From Engraulis encrasicolus (Eukaryota > Chordata > Actinopteri > Clupeiformes > Engraulidae), in NCBI RefSeq assembly GCF_034702125.1, contig NC_085860.1, forward strand, positions 21,680,484 to 21,744,483: DNA of 64,000 bases, written 5' to 3'. Positions 22,663-34,660 of this stretch are shown piece after piece. How positions within the stretch are numbered: position 1 is the stretch's first letter; every line of letters starts with the position of its first letter. A program made the translations under genes and the position numbers. The notes beneath the pieces were generated by a model. That model did not search any database. It worked only from the letters and a program-made list of their open reading frames with translations, and had not been told where the DNA came from.

Positions 22663-24660
22663 TACTGAACTTTTAGCTTCCTCCTTCCTCCAAAAAGACT
22701 TTTAGTTTTAGGCTATTTAATTAATAAAATATAACTTGTGAACTCATTCGTTGTCCTGGTGTGTCTGTGGTGTACAGTTTGTTCCTCGGGGTATTTGGTA
22801 TCAAACGGGGTGCCGCTTGGAAACGCGCATTCCCTACCTGTGACATTACTCTCGCGGACATGTTCCATTCTTCTTGTTGTATATCTCCGGATATGTGAGG
22901 CATAGACCATACCCTCCCACGACCAGGCAAAAAATTGATTTCAGTTCACAGGCATTTATGTACATGCCTTTATCACGCTAAGTGTTATTACTTATTACAA
23001 CATAGTCCTGCTTGGTTACCACCAATCCCAATCACAAATGAGATTGTATTTCAGATCGAAACGATTGTGCAAGCTGAGGATTTCCCAGGCTAACATGGAA
23101 CGGGCATGTTGCCACATCTGTGACGTTGCCAAAGTTGCCGTAATTACTAAGGCTGACGTAAGGTTAAACTTCCCTACTACAAAGGTAAACAGCTATACCA
23201 AAAATGAAACTGAGAAAAAAAAATGCCATAGAGGTAGAAAATAACACTAGAGAGGACATGGCAATTCACGACAGCACTGGGAAGTGGCACATGGCGCCTC
23301 CCATTGTCTGTAGGTAGTGTAGGCACCTTCAGTCAATTCAAGTCAATGGAGAACACGCCCACCTCTGTTAAAAATGGACCAAAACTGTGTGTTTATGAAG
23401 TAACCCATTAATCAAAGACCAGTTTTGAAATGTCAGGATAAATATCTACTTAAATCATATGAGTCGATAAAATACATCTAAAAATCAAATTATATTAATG
23501 CTGTACATATTTAGCAACACACTTCAACTATTGTCCTTGTAGAGTGTGTTGATGGACATTTTCACATTATTAAGCCATTTTTTGACAGCGGTGAGCCTCC
23601 TTCTCCATTCATTTACATTTATCAGACCTACCTACAGATAATGGCCGCCACAGATTGCCGTCAGAAGGGGGGCGGGGTCACCTCTAGTGTTATTTTCTAC
23701 CTCTACAGTATGGTGCTTGGTTACCACCAATCCCAATCACAAATGAGATTGTATTTCAGATCGAAACGATTGTGCAAGCTGAGGATTTCCCAGGCTAACA
23801 TGGAACGGGCATGTTGCCACATCTGTGACGTTGCCAAAGTTGCCGTAATTACTAAGGCTGACGTAAGGTTAAACTTCCCTACTACAAAGGTAAACAGCTA
23901 TACCAAAAATGAAACTGAGAAAAAAATGCCCTCAAAGCCTTGGTATTAGGTTGAATACTATAGGCCACTTACTGCAAATTTGACATAGCAATATTTGTAA
24001 AAGGGGGCACACTTAGACCATAACTCTTTGTCACAAGATAAAGGAAGTGTTATGAATATAATTTTCAGTATGAACACAATTTTGACAAAATAAGCCGATG
24101 GTAAAATTATTGATTAGGCTACTGCATTTTGCCTTTATAAGGCAGTCTACTATACGTCTTTCAACATAATATGACACAAATCTACTGCAAAACAAGTTTT
24201 GACAAAATGGGCCTACTGTAATTGGTTACTGCACTTTGCCTCTGTAAGGCAGCATACTTCTCTCAACATAATGCCACAAATCCACTGCAAAACTACAATT
24301 AGGCCAACTTTACATTCCTGCTAAATGCCAGATAAAATCATATTATAACAGACATCATTTTGTTGAATGTTCTTTCTTTAATTTCTATTTTTTACATTTA
24401 CATGTAATCATATTTCAACATAATAAGCTTGGTCGGCCGCAGAAGGGGGGGGTCACGAAGGGAGAATCGGCCACTATCGGTCACTCGCTGCCTAAAGGCC
24501 TGTCCTCCTGTTTCCTTCCAGGGCTTGCTGGCATCGATGAAGTACGCCTGTAAGGCGCACACTTCTCCATCTTGGACAGAGCACAACAAATGTGCACTTT
24601 TCCTCCTCCCCCACTTTCCCCATCAGACACAAGGCTGGCGTCAGCTCCTTTGAGGTCCTT
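22663..24660 (+). repeat. Segmental duplicates B and C around a TIR element
   Basis: Copy B (22663-23224) lacks the TA transposon. A 477 bp TIR element follows (23229-23705). Copy C (23713-24660) repeats the last ~210 bp of B and then continues like A. The only differences I see between A and C are a few substitutions and short indels. Confidence 0.7.
23229..23705 (+). mobile_element. TIR element (MITE), 477 bp
   Basis: Terminal inverted repeats TAGAGGTAGAAAATAACAC (about 25 bp), with TA at each edge as the likely target duplication. No coding potential. It is flanked by a ~210 bp direct repeat of host sequence (23012-23224 and 23713-23926). Confidence 0.7.
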
Positions 24661-24990
24661 TGAAGTTTAGTACGAACAGACAACTTGTGCGACAAAACAA
24701 CAAGAAGAAACTGATTGCGCTCATTTCATTGTTTAGTTTTCATTGCATTGTTTCTCCACGCTGTAAAACGTGTGCTGAGGGATTTTAGACAGGATCTGTC
24801 TTTGCACACGCGCTGTTGTGAAAAGCACGGTAGAACGCACCGTCCGATCTGTCTCTGTCATCCTGTTGACTGTCAAAATTTCCCGGATTTTGGCTTAACA
24901 TATGGGAATTTTCCCGGATTTTGGGAGCTCAAGGTTGACAGTTATGGGCTAAGCCACCCCTCTAGTGACGCCCCTTGGTGTAACTGTCAG

Positions 24991-25000
24991 CATAAAAAGA
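24991..25000 (+). promoter_or_regulatory. TATA-like box of the avidin gene
   Basis: CATAAAAAGA lies about 40 bp before the start codon. This spacing would give a very short 5' UTR, which is plausible for a small secreted-protein gene. No experimental support. Confidence 0.4.
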
Positions 25001-25035
25001 GTGGCCCAGCACAACACTTGGTAGACACTGCTAAA

Positions 25036-25125
25036 ATGACGTTTGCACATATTTATCCGCGTTGGACTTTGCTGTGTGCAGTTCTGGTTCATCTTCACAC
25101 GGCGGCTCTTTCATTACCCAGCCAG
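25036..25125 (+). CDS. Avidin-like gene, exon 1 (signal peptide)
   Basis: 30 codons, phase 0, donor CAG|GTAGGC. It encodes MTFAHIYPRWTLLCAVLVHL, then HTAALSLPSQ. Cleavage is likely near the HTAA/LS region. Confidence 0.9.
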
Positions 25126-26740
25126 GTAGGCTGTTGATGTGTTTTTTATTTTATTTCATGATTCCTTGTATCCTAATTTAAATGCGCTAGTCCTTCAACA
25201 AATTTGATGTGACAAACTGAATGTATGGGAGTAATTAAATTTTATTCACACACATTTGACAGTAATTTTTTTTAATGTTTCCAGGCTGTGTTTAGCCATA
25301 AAGGCCTTTCAAAAGCGGGACAATTAGGCCTACTTCATGGCGTCTCCTTTGGAATGTATTCTCCGCAGGGAAGGTCTCGTGATGCTAGGCCTACTCCGAT
25401 GGGAAGTTCGTGTGATGTTACTGGCCATTGGCGTAACGAGCTGGGCTCCCGCATGCAACTGTCCGCCAAGGACTCCTCTTTACAGGGGTTTTACAAGACG
25501 GCCGTGGAGACTACCGCAGGGGCGGCGGGTAACGGTTCAACGTTGACTGGTTTCGTCAGCGGGGGGGTGCATCCTACCGTGTCATTCTCCGTGTTGTGGA
25601 AAGGGGGTGAGCAGCAAGCTTAGTCAAGTAATCAATTGTGTTGGGCAGTAATGCATTACACAAGTACAGTACAGTAATTAATTACTGTAATGTGTTACAT
25701 TTAGCTGTAATGCAGTAGCATAATGTAAGGCATTACATGTAGGGCAAAAATCTGTAATATTTACTTAGTTACAATGCTAAATAACTTAAGTTACAAATGC
25801 ATAATGACCTGGATTTTAGTGGTATTCAGTGTGGTGGGTCAGAAAGAAGCTGGACCTGGTAGTTTTTAGTCTGCATGCTGTCAAAAACACCTTCTGGGTT
25901 GGAGGTGAAAAACTCATGACTCATGAGCTTGATTGGCCTACACTGTAATAAATTGCCAGATCCATATTTAGGCCTAAAGTTCTTTTGGCGAAAGTAACTA
26001 AAGTAACACCACCACTGGGTTTTTAACCTTGAATTGTGGGGAGGGGATCTCATTTTTTACTGTTTGATTTACTTGATTAATTTATTATTACTCATATTAT
26101 TACTATTATTTACTTTAATTTATTATATTATTTACTTTAATTTATTATACTTCATGATATACTTCATGAATTTAGACTTTATTTGACTACTTCTTTTTGG
26201 TTACTTCTGTAGGCCTACTTCAAACTACATAGTGTTGTTGCTCCACCCACAAATTCGTTGACTTCATTGACAATGACAATAAACTTCTTGAATCTCGAAT
26301 CTTAATGCAAAACTATTGTAATGCCTTAGGCCTACATTTTAAATATAGTAATATTGTAGTGTAAGGGGCATGTAATCAGTAATGCAGTGTTTGGGTAACT
26401 CGCCCAACACTGCTAATGAATAATAGTCATCACCTTTATGTATAGTTATGTATAATAAGCTCTTTACAATAATATGTGCCTAATTTGTCAGGTTCCTGCA
26501 CCTCGTGGGTGGGTCAGTGTTTCATTCTGCCGACTGGAGACCGAGTTTTGAAAACCGTCTGGATGTTGCGTTCTGTTGCAAAAGGCCCTGGAGACAACTG
26601 GATGAGCACCAGGTAGGCTACTTCAGTCAGCGAAACTAAAGTGGATGTTATTGCGATTGGATTGGCTGTATTTTCTAAATGTCTTTTTGTTTTTTTTCAG
26701 GGTTGGAGCAGACACTTTTTCATTTGTAGGCGCATGTTGA
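25036..26740 (+). CDS. Avidin-like secreted biotin-binding protein (fish avidin, zebavidin type)
   Basis: Four exons: 25036-25125, 25285-25606, 26492-26612, 26701-26740 (573 nt, 190 residues), all AG/GT with matching phases. Exon 1 encodes a signal peptide (hydrophobic TLLCAVLVHLHTAAL). The avidin beta-barrel follows: CDVTGHWRNELGSRMQL, GFYKTAVETT, HPTVSFSVLWKG, WVGQCFILPTGDRVLKTVW, GDNWMSTRVGADTFSFVG. By alignment with chicken avidin the biotin contacts Asn12, Leu14, Ser16, Tyr33, Thr35, Trp70, Trp97 and Trp110 and the Cys4/Cys83 pair are kept. The Asn118 position is Asp, as in streptavidin, and Thr38 is Glu. About 45 residues lie between signal peptide and barrel. A second in-frame acceptor (CTCCGCAG|GGAAGG, 25368/25369) would remove 28 of them, giving 162 residues. 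Start chosen for the signal peptide and nearby TATA-like box. Confidence 0.93.
25285..25606 (+). CDS. Avidin-like gene, exon 2 (strands 1-5)
   Basis: 322 bp from acceptor GTTTCCAG to donor GGGG|GTGAGC. The first 28 codons may be removed if the inner acceptor at 25369 is used. The remainder carries the first biotin-binding residues. Confidence 0.85.
26492..26612 (+). CDS. Avidin-like gene, exon 3 (Trp97 and Trp110 homologues)
   Basis: 121 bp, phase 1 to 2. It encodes SCTSWVGQCFILPTGDRVLK, then TVWMLRSVAKGPGDNWMSTR. Confidence 0.94.
26701..26740 (+). CDS. Avidin-like gene, exon 4 and stop
   Basis: The acceptor has a strong pyrimidine tract (TTTTTTTTCAG). The exon encodes VGADTFSFVGAC then TGA. 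The Asp of GADTF sits at the avidin Asn118 / streptavidin Asp128 position. Confidence 0.9.
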
Positions 26741-26930
26741 GCTTCATGAAGATGCCTCTCATGTGAAATGGCTTTCTTTCGAAGTGTGTTGGAATGACAA
26801 ATCCCCAAGTTTGTGCATCGGTGGTTTAATAACTGGATTAAAAACAAATCTAAAGCATTTTTTCAGTTGTTGGCTGGATTTGTTCTTTTACTCTGACTTC
26901 CAACCACTAAACTGTAAGTAAAATCTTTTG

Positions 26931-26936
26931 AATAAA
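26931..26936 (+). promoter_or_regulatory. Polyadenylation signal, avidin gene
   Basis: AATAAA about 190 bp after the avidin stop codon. Confidence 0.6.
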
Positions 26937-28270
26937 AAATGATTATCCTGGCACTTGACCAAATTGGTTCTGATGCATCAACAAAGTTAATGAGCTTGTT
27001 GATGAAACCATGCTGCTTTTGCTAGGCAGCGGGCATGCCCACTGCATGCCGCGTGAAGCATCCTGGTTAGAATTTCTGTCCAGGACGTGGCATATGGGAG
27101 TGACCTCTGCGCAGCAGTCATGTCACATGGTGTTAAACCATCGCGGAAACAATTAATTTGCTAAGCAGTGGCGCAGCCAGGTAAGAGCAACTGCTCTGGC
27201 ATGCCGCCGGTAATCTACCCTGATTGGCATTCCTCTATATGACGTGAATTGTGGGTGTTGTCCACATGCTTGTGAGGCAGTTCACTTGCTGCTTCAAGTA
27301 GGGAGTGGGGTTTGGTATGTCTCTGGAAATCATGTTAAATATTTCTGTCCAACTTGTTTGCCAAGCATTCAACCCCACCTTTATTAGACCAAGCAGATCT
27401 CGTCTTGATCACGAAAATGTCTGCTTGGTTATGACCGCGCCGAATATGTGCAACTTGCATTAATGAATGTCCAAGGTTTTATCTAATCAGCGCTCCTACT
27501 ACTTTAATCCAAATTAAGGGATACGTTTATTATTTATATGCATTTTAACATGCAGTTGTAATACTCACGCTACTCTGTCTGGACTTGTCAGTAGCCTACC
27601 TGAGATTTTTCTTTTCTTCAGCCTTTTCCGAGATCCTGGTTATTGTAATGGGGGCAGGTGTTTGTTTACATTTTTTTTTTTAAAACTTTTTTAAAAAAAG
27701 TCTTTTGATCTCCAGTCACAAATGGGAAAGTTCTTCTCATGTGCTCCTCCTCTCCCATATTTTCCAACCGTCTCTGCCCACCATGCACGCTACATACATG
27801 CCTGACTCCCTCATCACAGGACTTAGATGTAGGTGTCCTTTAAAGTGCTTCACCTTCTGTGGCGTGTACAGACATTTTGGGGGGCAGGTGCTCGACGGCA
27901 GGCATGGGCATATGGAACTTCCAGTTGCCTCATCAGGCTATAGAGGCTATATATACCACGGCAGTCTGGAATCTCCCATTGTGACGCGCTAAATTGGGTG
28001 TTGATTAACTGTTTATAGATGCACACCTGAAGTAGTCCCACTATTAGGTCACTTTTCTGACCGCATAACTCCAGTGTATCAATGCGCCAAGGCACGCACG
28101 TTCATAAATTACGCACAAAAAAGTTGCAAGCATTACGCTCTGAATTGACACATGTCGAATCGCGCGTCTGGAAACACCAGCAATGTATGGTGAATCTGGG
28201 GCAAATCTTAGTAGGCCTAATCACATTTCAAACATGTTTATTTCTCCCAACTGACCATCACTGTCAACTT

Positions 28271-28304
<34 letters not shown>

Positions 28305-31030
28305 GATGAGATAGATAGATTCCCTGCGCAAAGTAAGGGACGCCCGTTTCACGTGGGCGTTTCTTCCCCACGAGAGGAGAGGTTTCCTGTGGTTGTAGCG
28401 TTTATTAGTTGAGAGAGTAGCGTAACTTGTGAAAAGTATGGGCTATTTTCGGATCAATAACTATGGGAACGCAGTGAAATTAAATCAGGAGTTTCCTATA
28501 GGATGAGAGCAGATTGACGAGGTGCCTGTCTTAATGGCGAGGCGAGGCATTTAGAATGTCGCCAAGATGCGCGGGGTATTTTTTTAATCTATTGAGATCT
28601 GTACATTTGTAGGAATCATGCCAACTGTAGCATAATCTAGTGGGCAAGTCAGACGCGCCCATATATCGGATGGGTAGAACATTGAGGTGACTGACTTGAC
28701 AACCAAATGCGATAGAATTAACGACTGGCTCTTGACTTGACAACCGAATGCGATAGAACTATCAACGGTGTCTTGGCCATAGCAACCTTCAATTTAGAAT
28801 TAGCAACGGCAGTTTGCCAGAAAGTTATGCAAGGAACCTTCTTTTGGCGGAAGAAAGTAGTTATACAGAAAACCTTTGTTTTAGCCAAAGAAACATTGAA
28901 ATAATTCCTCAAATAAATTTCAGACAGTGTGGCAACCGTGGTATAAGCGGGATAATTGACTTCACGGTGTGCGTATAACAGGAAAAATAATGCACACCGA
29001 GGTGTAACGGCCACTCCGCTTCGCGTCGTGGCCGCATCACCACCTGGTGTGCATTATTTTTCCTGTTATACGCACACCGTGTCGTCAATTATCCCTTACA
29101 TATATACCGTAGGGCAAAGGGACAGGTGCTTTAGCACCACCTCACTCCTATCTGTGCACACCTATGTTTACTCGCATTGAGCTAATTCAAATATTTTGAA
29201 GTTTCTAGCTGGTGGTCTGCCTTTAGGTTGTGTGCCACCATGTGGTAGATAGAACTGCTATAAAAGTGGAATTTAAAACACTCATTCTAAACCATCCAAC
29301 AGCTCTGCCTCATTAATCATAATATGCATGAACTCAAGACATTGCAGAGGAATTGAAGAGGGATTTTTGATTTGTTGTATGATAACGAAATGACCGTTTG
29401 ATGAATTTAGGTATCTAATTTAAAAAAAAAAGGAAATGTGCCACCAATTCATTTGACAGAGTTTTCCAAGTTGAACAACCTCACAGGTGTATGTAATGAA
29501 TACAAACATATAACATAAATAATATAAATGATCGATTGAGAAGGGATTTCAGATAATGATAGGTTGTAAGATAACAAATTGAGGTGTGCCTAATTAAAAA
29601 CAGGAAATATGCCAACAATTAATCTTCAGTTTTTCTCTAACAGGAAAACGGCTGGAAATGTGGCCTTTCAAAATTTCGGCCTAAATCCTAAAAAAATGGG
29701 CGGACATACAGTGCAAAAGAGATTGTTAATATGTTGTCAGAAACATGTTGGTAGCTTCATGAATTTAGATAGGCCTATGTAATGACAACAAAACACGAAA
29801 TGCATTAGGAAGTAATTTCGCAGTGTTTCCAAACCCAGAAATATCACAGGATAATGTATATGATGAACACAAGTTTTATGTGACTGAATGTATACTGTAT
29901 GTTATAGTGTCACCATGTGGTAGGTGAAAATGTGTCAAATTTGCACATTTTGAGATGTGCAAGAGCTCAGGACACTGTTGATGGTAAGATAAAAACTATT
30001 CTATGAATTTAAGCATCTAATAAAAAACAAAACCATTTCACAACACACAACCAGTGGTGCACAACACTGAGAATTAACAAGTGATAGTATATGCTAGGAA
30101 CTAAAACATTTCTATATGACAGAAATGACAATATGACATAGTGCAACCATAGTGAATGAACCTCTGATTTGAAATTTGGTATATTTATTAATAACATGCT
30201 GTTGAAAAAAAAAAAAAAAAAGGTTTTGAAATGTATAGGGATATGGAATTACACCAAAGCCACTGTGCAATAGGCAAACAGGAAATGGCTCAAGAAATCT
30301 CTATGCTCTTTGATTGAGAAAACTTACCAAACTGAGGCATATTGTCAACATCCATAATGGTAAAACATCAAACGTCGATGGCGCCAGCATGTGGTAGTAT
30401 CATTGGACAAAATAATTTGTTTTGCAGGGTTGGCCTGCCCTATACTTTCACTTTCATGCTTGGTAAGGTTTTCTATCTCACTTAATCCGTTAAGACACAG
30501 CATTTTAAAATTGCTGTTACCTGAATGGCAATGACCAAGTCACAGGGCATTACTAAAGGCCCTGTGCTATGTCATATTGCAGTCCTTTGGTACTTAACTT
30601 TTCAATGACTATTACAGCATGCCACTGGCGGTACGGAGTGCATTATTAAGGAGCTACACAAACAGAAAAGGCAGATGGGGTGATACGCCTTGCCTCGAAC
30701 CGTAGGTGTGAGGGCCCGCCAGCACCGCTTGTGGCTTTAATTCTGAATTGAATATCTTATGTAAACGAAGCCAGTGTCTCACGTGTCTTAATTAGCCCAA
30801 GAGACAGATGAAGATCTGCTGAAGTCGTGGCTCCAGAATGGTACACTAGAGGGTGTAAGAGCCCTGTTTTTGTGACTGCAGTGTTGGCCTGTCAGCTCAG
30901 TATGCTGTGCTGAAGGTGGCCTAGGAAGAGCACTGATAGGCTCCTGATTCTACTGGAGAGCCGTTACTGAAGTCAGGAAATGAGCAGGTGTGTGTGTGTG
31001 GCTACATGTGTGCCTGTACATATTTCTATG
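26937..31030. other. AT-rich stretch without a recognised gene
   Basis: Apart from the MITE at 28949-29095, a partial foldback arm at 27617, a (GA)n at 28274-28301 and a near-repeat TGACTTGACAACCRAATGCG at 28690/28733, I find no coding pattern. 30740-31030 repeats 13015-13320 at high identity (duplicated non-coding sequence). A CACCACCTCACTCCTATCTG block at 29130 is an inverted match to 11470. Confidence 0.5.
28949..29095 (+). mobile_element. Foldback MITE, 147 bp
   Basis: Ends GGGATAATTGAC and GTCAATTATCCC; arms include GTGTGCGTATAACAGGAAAA and complement. Loop is GC-rich (CCGCTTCGCGTCGTGGCC). Confidence 0.75.
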
Positions 31031-31790
31031 GAACCTAAGGCATTGTTTCCCAACCTTTTTTGTGCCAAGGCACACTTTTTCCCTTGAAAAAAATCTCACG
31101 GCACACCACGAACCAAAAATTATGAAATAATGTAAACATTGTAAACATAATGTAAGTCATTCTTATAAAAGTGTCTTGAATAGCAATCAAATAAACACAA
31201 AAATGTATTTTTTTTATCATCTTTTAAATTTCCTCTTTCAAATAAAAAGTGCACTTAACATGTCCCTTCTTAAGGAAGCTATAAACTTCAAAGTAGGCCT
31301 TAGGCTTACTATTTACAAATTGTTATTCCAAAAGCATTCTATTTGCAGGAATACAGAAAATAATGCTTATTCTGACAGTAGCAGTGCTATTTAGGAAAGA
31401 TTTCACTGTAACAGTATGAATATGCATGTTTAATATCAATTTCTGTTCAATGCCTTGCAAAATAGAACGCTTTCTCTGATTGCGTCTCCATCCACAAAAC
31501 GCACATTGGCCAGGAGTTGCGCATGTCCACTAATATCAGCCTCGTCAAGTTGCAACGCAAATTTCTCACGGATACGGATCTTTTCCAAAACCACACTTTC
31601 GATGTCAGCAGATGGGCTATGTCATCAATGTCTGGAAATTGTGTTACTTGAGAGTGGGACTTTGGCTATTTCTCTAACCGCTTAAGGTCAAAGCATTTGC
31701 AGGCAGGTAGCCTAATATTAGCGTCTCTGCCACTTTGTGACTTTTTTTTTTATTTAGCTACAAGTTCAGCTACGCGGTAGCTAGCTTTAA

Positions 31791-32177
31791 GGGCCAAAAC
31801 ATACCAAGGCGGTACGGAACGGTCGCAGGACGGACGCGGTCTTTCTGCTTAGTTTTGGCCGGCGTGCTTTTCTCTGCCTTGCACACTGACAGCGTCGGCG
31901 TGCGCGGCCAATCCTATTCAAAACCCTCCCCACAGCCAAAGCTAGCATGCTACTTTGCCATTCATTTGAATGAGACACCGCCGGTCGCCGGCGTGAAAAA
32001 TACGCTCGAGTTCTATTTTCCAAATGCAGCGCGGCGCGGAGCCGGCTCCCGCGCCGCTGACGCCCGACTACCGCCGGTTGGTGTGTAAGGACAGATAGGT
32101 TTCAATGTATTTTCACCGACGGCGGTAAAAAATGTGGCGGTTCCGCGATGCTTTACCGCCTTGTTGTGTAAGACCCC
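31791..32177 (+). mobile_element. GC-rich MITE, tandem copy 1 (inside the hAT)
   Basis: Ends GGGCCAAAACATACCAAGGC and, inverted, GGGGTCTTACACAACAAGGC, next to TTA/TTAA. It is separated from copy 2 only by TTA. The target type suggests PIF/Harbinger or piggyBac, unresolved. Confidence 0.7.
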
Positions 32178-32180
32178 TTA

Positions 32181-32556
32181 GGGCCAAAACATACCAAGGC
32201 GGAACGGAACGGTCGCAGTCTTTCTGCTTAGTTTTGGCCGGCGTGCTTTTCTCTGCCTTGCACACTGGCAGCGTCAGCGTGCGCGGCCAGTCCTGTTCAA
32301 AACCCTCCCCACAGCTAAAGCTAGCGTGCTACTTTGCCATTCATTTGAATGAGACACCGCCGGTTGCCGGCGTGAAAAATACGCTTGAGTTCTATTTTCC
32401 AAATGCAGCGCGGCGCGGAGCCGGCTCCCGCGCCGCTGACGCCCGACTACCGCCGGTTGGTGTGTAAGGACAGATAGGTTTCAATGAATTTTCACCGACG
32501 CCGGTAAAAAACGCGGCCGTTCCGCGACGCTTTACCGCCTTGGTGTGTCAGACCCC
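32181..32556 (+). mobile_element. GC-rich MITE, tandem copy 2
   Basis: Same orientation and ends as copy 1, over 90% alike by eye. It lacks about 11 bp near the left end (GGACGGACGCG missing). Followed by TTAA. Confidence 0.7.
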
Positions 32557-33040
32557 TTAAGGTTCTCTCGTTTACCTTTTTCCCTCATAAATGTTGCTTG
32601 GTTCTCTGTTTGCTTACGCAGGCCAACAAAATAGTCTGCACTCTTGTTTTGTGAAGGGTGTTTTGTTTACATACCAAGCACAATGGAATCGGTGCCGTTG
32701 CATCCCACGTACAAGTAGCCTACTGGTAGTCCTAAATCCAAATGTAACTCTCTTTGTATTGACTCGAGCTCACGGCACGGCATTTGCCTTTTTTGACAGC
32801 TACTACAATACAATTCGCTACCTGCTGCCACCTAGTGATAAGGAATTATTACATGATTAGGACGCCAGTCAACAGCAGACACTACTGTACATAATGACTT
32901 ATAGGCATTAGGCCTATTTGCTGATAATAATGAATTCTTTTTTTTTTTTTGAAAACAAGAATTTTCCACGGCACACCTGACGATCTCTCACGGCACACTA
33001 GTGTGCCGCGGCACAGTGGTTGGGAAACGCTGACCTAAGG

Positions 33041-33430
33041 CCTATTTCAGACCAGAGCGGTGAAGCAGGGCGGGACGGAAGCAACTTTTACTGGCGGTGG
33101 CGAAAATACATGGAAAGAGATCTGTCCTTCCACACCAAACGGTGGTAGTCGGACGGTAGTGGCATGGGAGATGACTCCGCTCCGCGCTGCATTTGGAAAA
33201 AAGAAATCGATTTTGGAAAGCAGTGGCCAGCCACCCATGTCCCATGTCCCGTTGAAATGAATGGCAAAGTAGCAAACCAGCTTTGGCTGTGGGGGGTGTT
33301 TTTATCAGCAGTGTCCGCGCACGCCAACGCTGTTGGTGTGAAAGACCAAGTAGAACACCGCCCGATACTAGGCAGAAAGACATACTTCATCTTGCTGCCG
33401 TCCCGCCACGCACTAGTTTGGATCTAGCCT
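33041..33430 (+). mobile_element. Diverged relative of the GC-rich MITE
   Basis: Imperfect inverted ends (CAGGGCGGGACGG against CCGTCCCGCCACGCAC). Internal blocks parallel 34792-35178 (CATTTGGAAAA, TTGAAATGAATGGC, GCTTTGGCTGTGGGG). A 5' fragment of the same sequence is at 13320-13420. Confidence 0.6.
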
Positions 33431-33479
33431 AAGTGTAAATGACCACTGAGCAACAGTATCTCTGCTCTAGCCAGTGATT

Positions 33480-34660
33480 TTGTCAGTCCTGGCTCCATGC
33501 AGGCTGTATCAGAACCATGTCCCCTCTCCATCGGGTCAGAGGTGGTGGAGAGAGTCAGTACTTTTAAATTTCTGGAGTGACCCTGGCGGACCTGTCCTGG
33601 GGCACTCACATCGCCTCTGCTGTTGGAAAGGCCCAGCAGCGCTTTTTCTACCTGAGGAAGCTGAGGAGGTACCACATCCCCAGATCACTGCTGGTGAACT
33701 TTTACAACTTTGCCATCAGAAGTGTTCTGACCTATGGGTTCCTAGTGTGGCTCTCCAGCTCCTCCAAAGCAGATCAGCAGGCACTCCAGCGTGTGGTGAA
33801 AACAGCAGGGAAAATCGCTGGAATGCCTCTCCCGGAGATTAGTACCATCTACACCACACGCTGTCTACGGAGAGTGCAGAACATCCTGCGTGACAGCCAC
33901 CATCCTGCCTATCATCTGTTCCAACGGCTACCCTCAGGTAGAAGGTACAGGTCCCTTCAGAGCCGCACTGAAAGACTGGCCAACAGCGTTTACCACCAGG
34001 CCATTGTACTTTTGAATTTGCATTACTGTCTAAAATGTTATCAATCTATCCTTTGGACATTTCTGTGTGTGTGTGTGTGTGCGCGCGCGCGTGTTTGAGA
34101 CAGGGCGGGGGGTGTGGAGTATTATGCACTTAATCTCTGCTGCACTTTAAGTGGGATGGGGGGGGGGGGGGGGGGCCTGCGGGGGTCAAGCACCGGTGTC
34201 ACTTTTACCTCTTATTGCACTTTACGTTTTTTTTTTTTTTTCTTTGCCCCCAAGGAATACAATGACATTGTACGTTTGTACTAGGTAGAGAGACTATGGA
34301 CACTAAGGACACTTTACTGGCCACTTGTCCTGGCTTCTATGTGCCACTCAGCTAAGGCATATGCGACACTGTGGACACTTTATTTTATTACTATTTTTGG
34401 GTGTTTGTATGTGTTTGTGTGTGTGAGAGAGAGCGAGTGTGAGAGATATGCCTGGGAAAATGTATGTAACAGTGAGCTATATATGGTTATTTTATGTCTA
34501 AGTATGTGTGTAACAGTGAGCTATACATGATTATTTTATGTATGTGTGTAATGTCTCGTGGGCAATGTCTTTATTTATGTATGTCTGTATGCTACTTGAC
34601 ACCTTAATTTCCCCCTGGGATCAATAAACGATACTCTACTCTACTCTACTACTCTCTACT
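33480..34660 (+). pseudogene. L2-type LINE, 3' fragment with reverse transcriptase C-terminus
   Basis: A 173-codon frame (33577-34098) reads DLSWGTHIASAVGKAQQRFF, then YLRKLRRYHIPRSLLVNFYN and TRCLRRVQNILRDSHHPAYH, then LPSGRRYRSLQSRTERLANS. This is the characteristic C-terminal RT region of fish L2 elements. A one-base loss just before it (TTTCTGGAGTGACC) breaks the frame from VSTFKFL. The 3' end TTTCCCCCTGGGATCAATAA followed by a CTACT repeat is the usual L2 tail. Confidence 0.85.

Larger units (their letters stand above)
31041..33032 (+). mobile_element. hAT-type non-autonomous transposon with nested MITEs
   Basis: Perfect 8 bp target duplication ACCTAAGG (31033-31040 and 33033-33040). 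Ends CATTGTTTCCCAACC and its inverted partner GGTTGGGAAACGCTG are of the hAT type; just inside are CACGGCACAC repeats. The uninterrupted paralogous site is near 13318. No intact transposase; only short open frames. Confidence 0.85.

Noticed and set aside
24715..25035. Upstream in-frame start extending the avidin protein
   Set aside because: It would bury the signal peptide, and a TATA-like box lies between the two ATGs.
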